From Sphingomonas naasensis (GTDB lineage: Bacteria > Pseudomonadota > Alphaproteobacteria > Sphingomonadales > Sphingomonadaceae), in the NCBI RefSeq assembly GCF_004792695.1, contig NZ_SRXU01000001.1, forward strand, positions 124,001-188,000: DNA of 64,000 nucleotides, given 5' to 3'. Shown here in pieces: positions 39,595-48,240 of the stretch. Each line of letters begins with the position of its first letter. The stretch's first letter is position 1. The notes under the pieces are model-generated. The model was not told the origin of the DNA. It was given only the letters and a program-made list of their open reading frames with translations, and made no database searches. Both the position numbers and the translations under genes were made by a program.

Positions 39595-42500
39595 TCAGAA
39601 GCTGAAGTTCGCCCCGGCCCGGAAGGTCCGGCCGACCAGGCCCGCCGAATGCCACGAGGTCAGCGTGTTCACCTGGCCCGCATAGGCGATGTTCGGAAAC
39701 ACCGGCGCATGCGAATTGGTGATGTTGCCGATGATCCCGAAGAAGCTGAACTGATCGTTCACCCGCAGCGTGACATTCACATCGGTGTAGATGAAGCTGT
39801 TGACGTAGCAGAACTTGTCGGTCCCGCCGGTGGCGTCCTTGTAGATCGCCGCCTTGCAGGAAATATCGCCGTTGACCGAGCTCGACTGGTCCGCCGCCAC
39901 CGCCTTGATCTTGCCGACATAATAGGTCGTCGCGGTGAGTTCCAGCGGGCCGGCGGTGAAGGTGTTCTGCCAGTTGGCGCGCCACCGCGGGGTGCCGCCG
40001 CCCGAGGACAGATCCTCCGGACCCACCGTGCCGGCATAGTGCTGCACCGCGCCGGTTCGCGGATGGAGATCGTATTTCAGCGTGGTCTGCGCATCGATAC
40101 GGGTCTCCCACTTGAAATCGTCGCTGAAGCGGACCCGTGCGTCGGCGGTGAACTCCAGCCCGGAGACCAGCGAATAGGCGGTGTTCACATAGGGCGCATT
40201 GAGGACGAGCAGGCGCGGCAGCGCGTTGAGCGCGAACGGATCGGCTCCGTCGATGACCTGGCACGAATAGCCGGGCGCAACCGCCGCCACCTTGGCGCAG
40301 CCCGCCGCGGAGGCGGCATCCGCCGAAGCGAAGGTCTGGTTCGCCACCGAATAATAGGCGTTGACCGCGTCATTGGTCTGCGGACCGGTGACGATCAGGT
40401 TCGACTTCTTCACGTTGAAATAGTCCGCCGTGAAGCTCAGCCAGGGAGTGGGCTCGAAGATCGCCCCCAGAGTGAGGCTGCGCGACGTCTCCGGCTGGAT
40501 GTCCGGATTGCCGACATAGCCGCGGCCCAGGCTGTACGGTGCGCTGTAGGAGGCGTTGGCCGCATGCGCCGTCTGGAACGCGGCGTTCGGCGTGAAGCCG
40601 ACAAATCCGGAAAACGAGCTGCGCGGGTCCGCTTCGGCGAAGGTCGGCGCGCGGAAGCCCTTCGAATAGCTGCCGCGGATCGCGAGCTGCTCGATCGGCT
40701 GAAACTTGGCGGTCACCTTGGGCGAGAAGCGGCCGATGCCGGTCGAATAATGGTCGTAGCGACCCGAAAGGTCGAAGTTGAGCGAGTCGAGCACCGGCAC
40801 ATCGGCTTCGAAAAAGCCCGCCCACACCGAGCGGTTGCCATAGGCCTGCGCCGTGGTGAGACCCGGCACGTCGAGGTTCGGGTTGGTGCTGTTGTTGGTC
40901 AGCTTCTCCTTGCGATACTGGCCGCCGACCGCGAGCTTCACCTCGCCGCCCGGCAGCGTGAACAGGCTGCGGCTGACCGACGCGTCGACCGTGAACTCGC
41001 TCGAGTTCGACAGCGCCGTGATGTCGGGGGCGACCGCTTTGCGCACTTCTTCCGAATTGGCGGCCGGATTGACGAAATTGTACGAGCCGGTGTTGATCGC
41101 CCGGACCAGCCCGGCGAGGTTGGCATAGCCATAGGTGGTGAGGCGCAGATCGTCGCGCGAATAGGCCGCCTGGACATTCCAGTCCCAGCTGTCGCCGAAA
41201 CGGCCGCTCAGGCCGCCGCTCAGCCGATACACTTCGTTGGTCCGCTCGCTACCCGAACGAACATCGCCGAACGCATAATAGATGCGCGCCGCGCCTGCCG
41301 CGGGGTCGTTGGCATAGGCCGCCGCATAGGGGTTGTTCGGATTGAGCCGGCGGTCCGCGGCGGTCGCGCAGTTCACGCCCGCCGAGCAGATGTACACCGG
41401 CAGCACGATGCCGGGGTTGGTCGTCGACGTCGTCGTCGCGCCGCCGAATGCCTGGGTCTGGCGAATCGGGCGCGGCGCGTTGATGATCGCGACACGGTTG
41501 TTCGCATAGCTGCCCGCGACATAGCCCTCGACATTGTCGCCGAGGCGGAAGCTCGCCCGCGCGACGCCGTCATAGCGTTCCTGCAGCGGCAGGATCTGCG
41601 CATATTCGGTGGTCAGATCATGCTTGCAGGCGGTGCCGACGCGCGACGCCGTATTTTCCGAATAGGTGCCGAACCGGCAGTTGGCGAGCGGCGTCAGCGA
41701 ATTGAAGATCGCCGGGGTCGTGGCATTCGAGACCGAGCCGGCAAGCGGGTTGTTCAGATCGGTCTGGGTCACGCGCGTGACGATCGCGTCGGTCGTGGCC
41801 GAAGTCAGCGTGTCGTCCGCGCGGTTGTTGTCGACGCCGCCCAGCGCGCGCAGATCGAGCGTGTTGAACGGGAAACTGCGCTGCGCGACGGAGATGCGGC
41901 CGCCATAATCATAGTCGCCGCCGATGTAGAAGTTGAAGCCCTGCGCCTCATAGTCGCCGAACCCGACGAGCAGGTGCGCGCGATATTTCTGGCCGTCGCC
42001 CTTCTCGGTCGCGCCACCTTCGAAGCCGCCCTCGATGCCGGTCATCTCCTTGCGGGTGATGATGTTGATCACGCCGCCGATTGCGTCCGCGCCGTACAGC
42101 GACGATGCGCCGTCCTTGAGGACCTGCACCTGCGCGACATTGACCAGCGGGATGCTGTTGAGGTCGACATAGGAATTGTGGCCGTCGTCGCTCAGCGGGA
42201 AGTTGGTCGAGCGCAGTCCGTCGACCAGCACCAGCGTCGACGAAACGCCGAGGTTGCGCAGCGAGACTGCAGAGCCGCCGGCCGAGAATCCGCTGGTGAA
42301 GCCGTTGCCGATCGAGCCGGCGCCGTCGGCCGAGACCGCGCGGATCGCGTCGCTCACGTTGGTGACGCCGGCACGCTCGATATTCTCGGCGGTGACCACG
42401 GTCACCGGCAGCGCAGTATGCGGGTCGGCCTGGCGAAAGATCGTGCCGGTGACGACGACGTCGTTCTCGGTCGCCTGGTCACCCTCTTGCGGCGCGGCCT

Positions 42501-42648
42501 GCTGCGCGGCGGCGGTCGCGGTTTCCGGCGCGGTTTCGGCGGCCGGAGTCTCTTGCGCGAACGCAGGCGTGGCAAGGCACGCACCCGCCAGCGCGAGAGC
42601 AGACAAAGCCGCGCCCGTACGCAGACGAGCCATTTGAATCTTCTTCAT
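39595..42648 (-). CDS. TonB-dependent outer-membrane receptor
   Basis: This 1017-residue protein starts at the ATG at 42648, chosen because it begins a signal peptide (MKKIQMARLRTG; ending TPAFAQ). The plug domain spans about 60-190: DVVVTGTIFRQADPHTALPV as the TonB box region, then AVSLRNLGVSSTLVLVDGLR and GASSLYGADAIGGVINIITR. The rest is a beta barrel of repeated strands ending in ...GRTFRAGANFSF with the C-terminal Phe. It imports an unidentified ligand (siderophore, sugar or peptide) using TonB energy. No sigma/anti-sigma genes or other transporters are adjacent. Large extracellular loops suggest a bulky ligand. Confidence 0.93.
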   Translation of the reverse strand: MKKIQMARLRTGAALSALALAGACLATPAFAQETPAAETAPETATAAAQQAAPQEGDQATENDVVVTGTIFRQADPHTALPVTVVTAENIERAGVTNVSDAIRAVSADGAGSIGNGFTSGFSAGGSAVSLRNLGVSSTLVLVDGLRSTNFPLSDDGHNSYVDLNSIPLVNVAQVQVLKDGASSLYGADAIGGVINIITRKEMTGIEGGFEGGATEKGDGQKYRAHLLVGFGDYEAQGFNFYIGGDYDYGGRISVAQRSFPFNTLDLRALGGVDNNRADDTLTSATTDAIVTRVTQTDLNNPLAGSVSNATTPAIFNSLTPLANCRFGTYSENTASRVGTACKHDLTTEYAQILPLQERYDGVARASFRLGDNVEGYVAGSYANNRVAIINAPRPIRQTQAFGGATTTSTTNPGIVLPVYICSAGVNCATAADRRLNPNNPYAAAYANDPAAGAARIYYAFGDVRSGSERTNEVYRLSGGLSGRFGDSWDWNVQAAYSRDDLRLTTYGYANLAGLVRAINTGSYNFVNPAANSEEVRKAVAPDITALSNSSEFTVDASVSRSLFTLPGGEVKLAVGGQYRKEKLTNNSTNPNLDVPGLTTAQAYGNRSVWAGFFEADVPVLDSLNFDLSGRYDHYSTGIGRFSPKVTAKFQPIEQLAIRGSYSKGFRAPTFAEADPRSSFSGFVGFTPNAAFQTAHAANASYSAPYSLGRGYVGNPDIQPETSRSLTLGAIFEPTPWLSFTADYFNVKKSNLIVTGPQTNDAVNAYYSVANQTFASADAASAAGCAKVAAVAPGYSCQVIDGADPFALNALPRLLVLNAPYVNTAYSLVSGLEFTADARVRFSDDFKWETRIDAQTTLKYDLHPRTGAVQHYAGTVGPEDLSSGGGTPRWRANWQNTFTAGPLELTATTYYVGKIKAVAADQSSSVNGDISCKAAIYKDATGGTDKFCYVNSFIYTDVNVTLRVNDQFSFFGIIGNITNSHAPVFPNIAYAGQVNTLTSWHSAGLVGRTFRAGANFSF

Positions 42649-43262
42649 TATTTCCCCCTGTTTGTGATTTGGTGGTCTTCCGGCGATGACGTGCGGGCCG
42701 GCCAGCGGCCGGCACCGGGCGTCATGCACGCGCCACCCGGATGGGCGTGGCTCGAGCACGGGGGCCGCTGTTGCGTTTGCCCCCGTAGCGCGCGCCACGG
42801 TCAGTGCAGCAAGGACGGATGGGTGAAGGATGAATTGCACGAAGCGAACCATCCAGCCCTTTGCCCCTCAGTCCCGTACGACGCCCGATGAGGTGGGCGT
42901 ATCGATCGGCAATAGGCGAGATCGGTGAGAGCACTCTTGTTCCGACTTGCTAAGTTGCAGACTTGTTGGCGCGCCGCGCTGCCTGCGATTCCACGGCCCT
43001 GGCCGTGACATCGACTGTGGCGTGCCTCAGTTCGCCTGAGAGACGGTTTGCTATGGTCATGCCTTCTCCCCGACGATTGAACCCCAGCCCTCTCGCTGCA
43101 TCGCGCCCGCTCGCCTCTCATTTGCGACCGATCCGGACAGCGCCGCGACGAAGCCGGCATTTGGCGCGACGCCGGCCCGGCGCGCCCCCGCGCGCGCGAT
43201 CGCCGGCTTTCCTACAAGTGCGGGACGCGCCATGTTTCCTGTTTGTTCTGGAAGGGCCGCGC
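42649..43262. other. 614-bp region without a recognised gene
   Basis: Between the divergent receptor and HTH genes I find no convincing coding frame or RNA gene. It must hold the receptor promoter on the minus strand. A GC-rich hairpin (GGCCGGCC-AGC-GGCCGG region near 42695-42715) lies in the receptor leader. I compared it by eye with cobalamin and other common riboswitches and saw no match. Confidence 0.5.
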
Positions 43263-43835
43263 ATGACAGGCAGAGCCGGGGGACAGCAGGATCCCCTCCT
43301 CCACTTCACGCCCGTTTCGCTCGCCATAACCCGGCGGAACGGCTGGACGTCCGAGCGTCAGCGCGCGTTCGTCGCCGCGCTCGCGCGCACCGGGGTGGTG
43401 CGTAGCGCCGCGGCATCGGTGGGGATGAACGCGCGCTCGGCCTATCGGCTGCGCGATCGGGTCGGCCCCGATCACGCCTTCGCCCGGGCGTGGGACCACG
43501 CGATGGACCGGGCGCGTTCGGCGGCGTTCGCGGTCGCCGAGCGCGCGCTGACCGAGCTCGAGCAGGTCCCGGTCACCTATCGCGGCCGCATCATCGGCTG
43601 GCGCACCCGGCTCAACGAGAAGCTCGCCTGCGCCGCGCTGCGCTACATGCTGCGCGAGGAAGCGCGCGACGGGGAGATCCCGTCGCATTGCGAGCGGCGC
43701 GAGGTCCGGCTGTGGCGCCGCGAATGCGCTCGGGCCCGCGCGGAAGAAGCCGCGCCGACGCCCCAAAACTTCGCTCCGCCGCCCCCGCACGTGCCGCCGC
43801 GGGGCCGCTCGATTCCGCGGGTGCGAGAGTTATGA
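43263..43835 (+). CDS. Terminase-small-subunit-like HTH protein (orphan)
   Basis: This 190-residue basic protein has GWTSERQRAFVAALARTGVV followed by SAAASVGMNARSAYRLRDR, the helix-turn-helix pattern found in phage terminase small subunits and related DNA-binding proteins. A second helical part (about 75-135, WDHAMDRARSAAFAVAERAL and RLNEKLACAALRYMLREE) could oligomerise. The C-terminal tail is Pro/Arg-rich. No large terminase, portal or other phage gene lies nearby, so it is either a domesticated phage gene or a host regulator with the same fold. A terminator follows 190 bp downstream. Confidence 0.7.
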   Translation: MTGRAGGQQDPLLHFTPVSLAITRRNGWTSERQRAFVAALARTGVVRSAAASVGMNARSAYRLRDRVGPDHAFARAWDHAMDRARSAAFAVAERALTELEQVPVTYRGRIIGWRTRLNEKLACAALRYMLREEARDGEIPSHCERREVRLWRRECARARAEEAAPTPQNFAPPPPHVPPRGRSIPRVREL

Positions 43836-44024
43836 TGTTTCAAGCGCGCGCAACGGGAGAGTCGTTCTACTGCGACTCTTGCGACTCTAGCCCCTGCAAA
43901 TCCTACATTTCCGCAGGCGCGCGATCGCAATGCAACAAAGCGAAACATGGTTGTAAGATTGCACCGCCACTCCGCCCCTGCCGGCGCAGGGTCCCCTCCT
44001 GCCGCGCCGGCTCTCCCCGAACTA

Positions 44025-44053
44025 CGGGGCGGCTCCGGCCGCCCCGGCTTTTT
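44025..44053 (+). terminator. Rho-independent terminator
   Basis: A perfect 9-bp stem, CGGGGCGGC with GCCGCCCCG, closes over a TCCG loop and is followed by GCTTTTT on the plus strand. It can end transcripts from the HTH gene upstream and lies just before the convergent VOC gene stop. Confidence 0.8.
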
Positions 44054-44059
44054 GCCGGG

Positions 44060-44449
44060 TCATTCGGGCCGGTGGCACACCGCCTCGATATTCTGTCCGT
44101 CGGGATCGAGCACGAACGCGCCGTAATAATTGGGGTGGTAGTGCGCGCGGATCCCCGGGGCGCCGTGATCGGTCCCGCCCGCCGCCAGCCCGGCGGCGTG
44201 GAAGGCGTCGACCTCGGCGCGGGTGTCGACGGTGAAGGCGACATGGGTGCCCTGCCCGACGCGCTCATTGTCGCCGATCCAGAAGAACGGCTTGTTGTCC
44301 TTGCCATAGCCGATCGCGGTGCCGCCGCTCTCGGTCTGCTCGGGGGTGACGCGCATGATCTCGGCGATGCCCAGCGGCGCGAGCGCGGCGGTGTAGAAGG
44401 CGTCCGAGCGGGCGAGGTCGGAAACGGCGAAACCCACATGGTCGATCAT
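44060..44449 (-). CDS. VOC-family (glyoxalase/dioxygenase fold) protein
   Basis: This 129-residue protein shows the paired beta-alpha-beta-beta-beta modules of the vicinal oxygen chelate fold: MIDHVGFAVSDLARSDAFY, then GQGTHVAFTVDTRAEVDAFH and YYGAFVLDPDGQNIEAVCH. Candidate metal ligands are His4, His in THVAF and Glu in NIEAV. VOC enzymes include glyoxalase I, dioxygenases and resistance proteins, and the reaction here cannot be told from sequence. It is the last gene of a minus-strand group that begins with the YhhN gene. Confidence 0.85.
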   Translation of the reverse strand: MIDHVGFAVSDLARSDAFYTAALAPLGIAEIMRVTPEQTESGGTAIGYGKDNKPFFWIGDNERVGQGTHVAFTVDTRAEVDAFHAAGLAAGGTDHGAPGIRAHYHPNYYGAFVLDPDGQNIEAVCHRPE

Positions 44450-44476
44450 GGCGGCGTCACTCCTCTCACTTGCGGT

Positions 44477-44908
44477 TCAGGGAAACAGGTCGACCACCTC
44501 CATCCCCTCGCCCTCGGCATCGAGCAGCAGGGTGCGGTGGCAATGCTCGGGGTTGCGCTCGAAGCAGAGCAGCGCGCTCGGCTTCTCCGCGGCGAGCGCG
44601 CGCATCTGCGCCGCCTCGGCCTGCGCCTCGGGCAGCCCGAGCTGGGTCTCGTAGACGCGCTCGAGCGTCGCGACGTCGCCCTTCTTGGCCGCGTCGCGCC
44701 CCGGCTTGGGGGTGCCGAGGTTCCTGAGCAGGACATAGTCGATCCCCGCTTCCTTCAGGCTCGCGGCGAGGATGTTCTTCGAGAAGCCCGGCCGGCGCGA
44801 GAGCGGGACGGCGCGCACGTCGATGATCCGCTCGACCCCGGCCTTTTTGAGCGCGGCGATGAATTCGTCCATCGTCGTCGCCTCATAGCCGATCGTGAAG
44901 ATCCTCAT
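44477..44908 (-). CDS. DUF488-domain protein
   Basis: This 143-residue protein matches DUF488: IFTIGYEATTMDEFIAALKK at the start, RIIDVRAVPLSRRPGFSKN in the middle, and ALLCFERNPEHCHRTLLL near the end with conserved Cys and His that suggest a metal or nucleotide site. The family's biochemical role is not established; some members are thought to act in DNA or RNA metabolism. The ATG at 44908 overlaps the stop of the YhhN gene by ATGA, so the two are coupled. Confidence 0.85.
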   Translation of the reverse strand: MRIFTIGYEATTMDEFIAALKKAGVERIIDVRAVPLSRRPGFSKNILAASLKEAGIDYVLLRNLGTPKPGRDAAKKGDVATLERVYETQLGLPEAQAEAAQMRALAAEKPSALLCFERNPEHCHRTLLLDAEGEGMEVVDLFP

Positions 44909-45543
44909 GCCCGCCGCTCCCTTGCGAGCGCGGAAACCACGCCCCAGGCGATCAACGCCTGGCCGGCGAAATAGGTCGGCCAGATGAGCAGGCCCGGCAG
45001 TTCGGACGTCGCCAGCGGCCCCAGCCGCGCGAAGATGAGCAGGTCGGAGAAGACGAACAGGGCGGCGCCGTTGCCGACGGTGAAGGGCGAGAAGCGGCTG
45101 ACCGCGGCGGTGCCGAACATCGCCCCCAGCCCCGCGGCGTACAGCGCGATTCCCGGCGCGGCGCTGCGGTCGGCAGGGAGCCACCACGAGAGCGCGGTCA
45201 CGGCGACGGCGATCAGGCCGGCCTGCCACCGCGGCTTCTCGCGGTTGCGCAGATAGAGGAAGGAGGCGACGACATGCCCGGCAAGAAAAGCGATCGCCCC
45301 CACGGTCAGCCCGTGCGTCTCGAGCAGCACGTCGCCGGTCGCGCCCAGCGCCAGCGCGGCGGCGATCAGCCAGCCGTCGGTCGACCGCGCCTGCGTTGCC
45401 GCCCACAGCGCGAGCAGCCCGACGCCGCTCCCCTTCCACACGGCATGGGCCGCGGGCGGCAGGCTGGTCCAGTGGCTGGCATAATAGCTCGCCCCCGCGA
45501 TCAGCGCCGCGAGGAATATCGGCAGTGCCGTGCGTCTCTCCAT
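44905..45543 (-). CDS. YhhN-family lysoplasmalogenase-like membrane protein
   Basis: This 212-residue protein has about eight membrane segments and the YhhN/TMEM86 pattern: [32 protein letters not shown] and [20 protein letters not shown] with conserved Lys, Asp and Ser-Asp residues in the membrane. Animal TMEM86B hydrolyses the vinyl ether of lysoplasmalogen; bacterial activity in an organism without plasmalogens is uncertain. It is coupled to the DUF488 gene downstream. Confidence 0.85.
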   Translation of the reverse strand: MERRTALPIFLAALIAGASYYASHWTSLPPAAHAVWKGSGVGLLALWAATQARSTDGWLIAAALALGATGDVLLETHGLTVGAIAFLAGHVVASFLYLRNREKPRWQAGLIAVAVTALSWWLPADRSAAPGIALYAAGLGAMFGTAAVSRFSPFTVGNGAALFVFSDLLIFARLGPLATSELPGLLIWPTYFAGQALIAWGVVSALARERRA

Positions 45544-45605
45544 GGCGCGAGCATAGCAAGGCCGCGGGCTTTGTCATGCGCCGCGCATGCGGCTATGCGC
45601 CCCCG

Positions 45606-46919
45606 GTGACTCACGACATCCACATCATCGGCGGCGGCCTCGCCGGCTCCGAAGCCGCATGGCAGCTCGCGTCTGCCGGGTACAAGGTCAAGCTCTCCGA
45701 AATGCGCGGCTCGGGCGACATGACCCCCGCGCATCAGAGCGATCGGCTCGCCGAGCTGGTCTGCTCGAACTCGTTCCGCTCGGACGATGCCGAACGCAAT
45801 GCCGTCGGGCTGCTCCATCAGGAGATGCGCGATCTCGGCTCGCTGATCCTCGCCCAGGGCGATGTCCACAAGGTCCCCGCCGGCTCGGCGTTGGCGGTCG
45901 ACCGCGACGGCTTCGCCGACGGCGTGACGGCGGCGCTGGCGGCGCACCCCAACATCGCCATCGTCCGCGAGCGCGTCGACCAGCTGCCCGCCGAGGGCCT
46001 GACCATAGTCGCCACCGGCCCGCTCACCGCCCCCGGCCTCGCCGAGAGCATCGGCAGCGCCACCGGCAAGGAGAGCCTCGCCTTTTTCGACGCGATCGCG
46101 CCGATCGTCCATTTCGAGAGCATCGACTTCACCACCGCCTGGTACCAGTCGCGCTGGAACAAGGGCGAGGGCAAGGACTACATCAACTGCCCGATGTCGA
46201 AGGACGAGTATCTCGCCTTCCACGCCGGGCTGCTCGCCGGCGAGAAGACCGAGTTCCGCGAGTGGGAGAACGTCCCCTATTTCGAAGGCTGCATGCCGGT
46301 CGAGGTGATGGCCGAGCGCGGAGTCGACACGCTGCGCTACGGCCCGATGAAGGGCGTCGGCCTCGACGATCCGCGCACCGGCCGCTGGCCCTATGCCGTG
46401 GTCCAGCTTCGCCAGGACAATGCCAGCGGCACCCTTTGGAACATGGTCGGCTTCCAGACCAAGCTGAAGTACGGCGCGCAGGTCGAGCTGTTCCGCACCA
46501 TCCCCGGGCTGGAGAAGGCCGAGTTCGCCCGGCTCGGCGGACTGCACCGCAACACCTTCATCCGCTCGCCCGAATTGCTCGACGGCACGCTGCGGCTCAA
46601 GGCGCGCCCGAACATCCGCTTCGCCGGCCAGATCACCGGCTGCGAAGGCTATGTCGAGAGCGCCGCGATCGGGCTGCTGGCGGGCCGCTTCGCCGCCGCC
46701 GAGCTCGCCGGCAAGACGCTGCCCGCCCCGCCGCGCGAGACGGCGCTCGGCGCGCTGCTCGCCCACATCACCGGCGAAGCCGAGGTCGAGACCTATCAGC
46801 CGATGAACGTCAATTTCGGCCTGTTCCCGCCGATCGAGGGCCGTTCGAAAAAGGCCGATCGCAAGCTGATGTATACCAGCCGCGCCCGCACCGCCTTCGA
46901 AGGCTGGCTCGCCGCCTAG
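45606..46919 (+). CDS. trmFO: FAD/folate-dependent tRNA (uracil-54) methyltransferase
   Basis: This 437-residue enzyme methylates U54 of tRNA using methylenetetrahydrofolate and FADH2. The FAD-binding motif is [20 protein letters not shown] at the N-terminus, and CSNSFRSDD follows. [14 protein letters not shown] and [16 protein letters not shown] hold family-conserved cysteine positions, and [20 protein letters not shown] is the C-terminal FAD-contact region. The GTG at 45606 is chosen because it gives the usual family N-terminus; an ATG at 45576 would add ten residues. The last 4 bp overlap a convergent EF-hand gene. Confidence 0.96.
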   Translation: MTHDIHIIGGGLAGSEAAWQLASAGYKVKLSEMRGSGDMTPAHQSDRLAELVCSNSFRSDDAERNAVGLLHQEMRDLGSLILAQGDVHKVPAGSALAVDRDGFADGVTAALAAHPNIAIVRERVDQLPAEGLTIVATGPLTAPGLAESIGSATGKESLAFFDAIAPIVHFESIDFTTAWYQSRWNKGEGKDYINCPMSKDEYLAFHAGLLAGEKTEFREWENVPYFEGCMPVEVMAERGVDTLRYGPMKGVGLDDPRTGRWPYAVVQLRQDNASGTLWNMVGFQTKLKYGAQVELFRTIPGLEKAEFARLGGLHRNTFIRSPELLDGTLRLKARPNIRFAGQITGCEGYVESAAIGLLAGRFAAAELAGKTLPAPPRETALGALLAHITGEAEVETYQPMNVNFGLFPPIEGRSKKADRKLMYTSRARTAFEGWLAA

Positions 46920-47401
46920 TCCTCGGCGGTTTCTTCCTTCGCCGGGGCGGCCGGACAGGCGCAGCGCGGCCTGGCGCCCGGCTTGACCTTGGGTTTGGTC
47001 GCGACGAACTCGGCCCGGCTCAGCGCGCCCGACTTGTCGGCATCGGCGCCGGCGAACTTCGTCGTGGTCTTCGCAGCCCATTCCTCGAAGTCGAGCTTGC
47101 CGTCGCGATTGGCATCGAGCTTCGCCCAGGCCTTGCGCCGGGCGAGCAGATATTCCTCGCGAGTGATCGCGTCGTTGCGATCCTTGTCATAGCGGTCGAA
47201 CCGTTTCTCCTCGCGCGTCCGATCGCTCGCCCGCGGGGCTTCGGCGGGGAGCGGCTCTTCCTCCCCGGCGGCCACCGCCGCGGCGCGTGCCGCCGGCGCG
47301 CCCGGAAGCTTCAACGCGGATACGCTCGAACTGCGGAACAGGAACACACCCGCAAGCGCCAGCAGCAACGCTGCGCCCGCCATTGCGAAATAGCGCCACA
47401 T
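46916..47401 (-). CDS. Membrane-anchored EF-hand protein
   Basis: This 161-residue protein starts at the ATG at 47401. Residues about 6-24 are one membrane segment ([16 protein letters not shown]), followed by an Ala/Pro/Glu-rich linker and three EF-hand loops: [24 protein letters not shown] and [12 protein letters not shown]. The C-terminus ([20 protein letters not shown]) has a CxC. It should bind calcium in the periplasm; no partner is identified. It converges with trmFO, overlapping by 4 bp. Confidence 0.85.
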   Translation of the reverse strand: MWRYFAMAGAALLLALAGVFLFRSSSVSALKLPGAPAARAAAVAAGEEEPLPAEAPRASDRTREEKRFDRYDKDRNDAITREEYLLARRKAWAKLDANRDGKLDFEEWAAKTTTKFAGADADKSGALSRAEFVATKPKVKPGARPRCACPAAPAKEETAED

Positions 47402-47463
47402 CGAAGGTCTCCCCCGATCGTCGGAACAAGCAGGGTACGCCTGTTGCGCGCGCTGGCAAGCCC

Positions 47464-48138
47464 CTAGCGGCCGGTGAGCCGGTGCCAGAGCAGCCGCCCG
47501 ACGCGGCGCGGCGCGCCGACCCGCGGCGCCTCGCCTTCGGGCAAGCCGAGATCGAGCCGCGCGAGATGCGCCAGTGCCCCCAGCGCGCGGCCGTTGCGGC
47601 TCCACCGCGCCGCCCCGGCCTGATCGAGCAGCGGCGCCGCGAGGCTTCGTGCGATCACGCTCTCGTCCCCGCCGCGCAGGTGTCGCGACAGATCGGCCAG
47701 CGCCCATCCCGTTCCTGCCACGAGCAGCGGATCGCCCGGCCCCGCGGCCAGCGCCCGCCCTGCCGCCGCGAACAACTGCCCGCGCCCTTCGCCGAAGCGC
47801 AGCAGCGCATCGCGATCGAGCAGTTCCTCTTCGATCAGCACTTCCCAGCCATGGACGATCGGCACCAGCGCAGCACCGCGGACCCCTGTGGCCAGCACCT
47901 CGCGCGCGAGCGCCTGCAGCACGGGTTCGGCGGGCGCGGGCTGCTGGTCGAGCCGCGCGAGCGCCTCGCGCCACCACGCCAGCCGCATCTGGCCGAGCGC
48001 GGGCTCGCGCGTGGTGCGCAGCAATTGCGCCAGCGCGTCGTCGAGCGCGAGCAGCGCCGCGAGCGCGCCGCGCGCTCGGGGCGGCGCATAGGACAAGGCG
48101 AGCATTCGCTCGGGATTGGTCACGCTGTCTCCGGTCAT
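47464..48138 (-). CDS. Squalene/phytoene-synthase-family protein
   Basis: This protein of about 224 residues resembles the squalene/phytoene synthase superfamily (RTTREPALGQMRLAWWREAL; WALADLSRHLRGGDESVIAR), but it is shorter than true synthases and the first Asp-rich motif is reduced to LALDDALAQLL. It is closer to the NDUFAF6-like non-catalytic branch than to carotenoid synthases, so phytoene synthesis should not be assumed. The start is uncertain: ATG at 48138 or 48153. It is divergent from the Tad-like genes. Confidence 0.7.
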   Translation of the reverse strand: MTGDSVTNPERMLALSYAPPRARGALAALLALDDALAQLLRTTREPALGQMRLAWWREALARLDQQPAPAEPVLQALAREVLATGVRGAALVPIVHGWEVLIEEELLDRDALLRFGEGRGQLFAAAGRALAAGPGDPLLVAGTGWALADLSRHLRGGDESVIARSLAAPLLDQAGAARWSRNGRALGALAHLARLDLGLPEGEAPRVGAPRRVGRLLWHRLTGR

Positions 48139-48240
48139 CCCCGTAGCAACCATAAGCGCGCCGTTAACCAGCTGAATTTAGGGGGCGTTAGCGACGGGCA
48201 TGGCATGGCGCCACGTTGATCGGGGACCGGGATCGCAAAC

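Noticed and set aside
39580..42891. An 1103-codon open frame on the plus strand
   Set aside because: Fully antisense to the TonB-dependent receptor with Arg-rich, repetitive composition and no recognisable domain.
42649..43262. Cobalamin or other riboswitch in the receptor leader
   Set aside because: The conserved boxes expected of a cobalamin element were not found on the minus strand.
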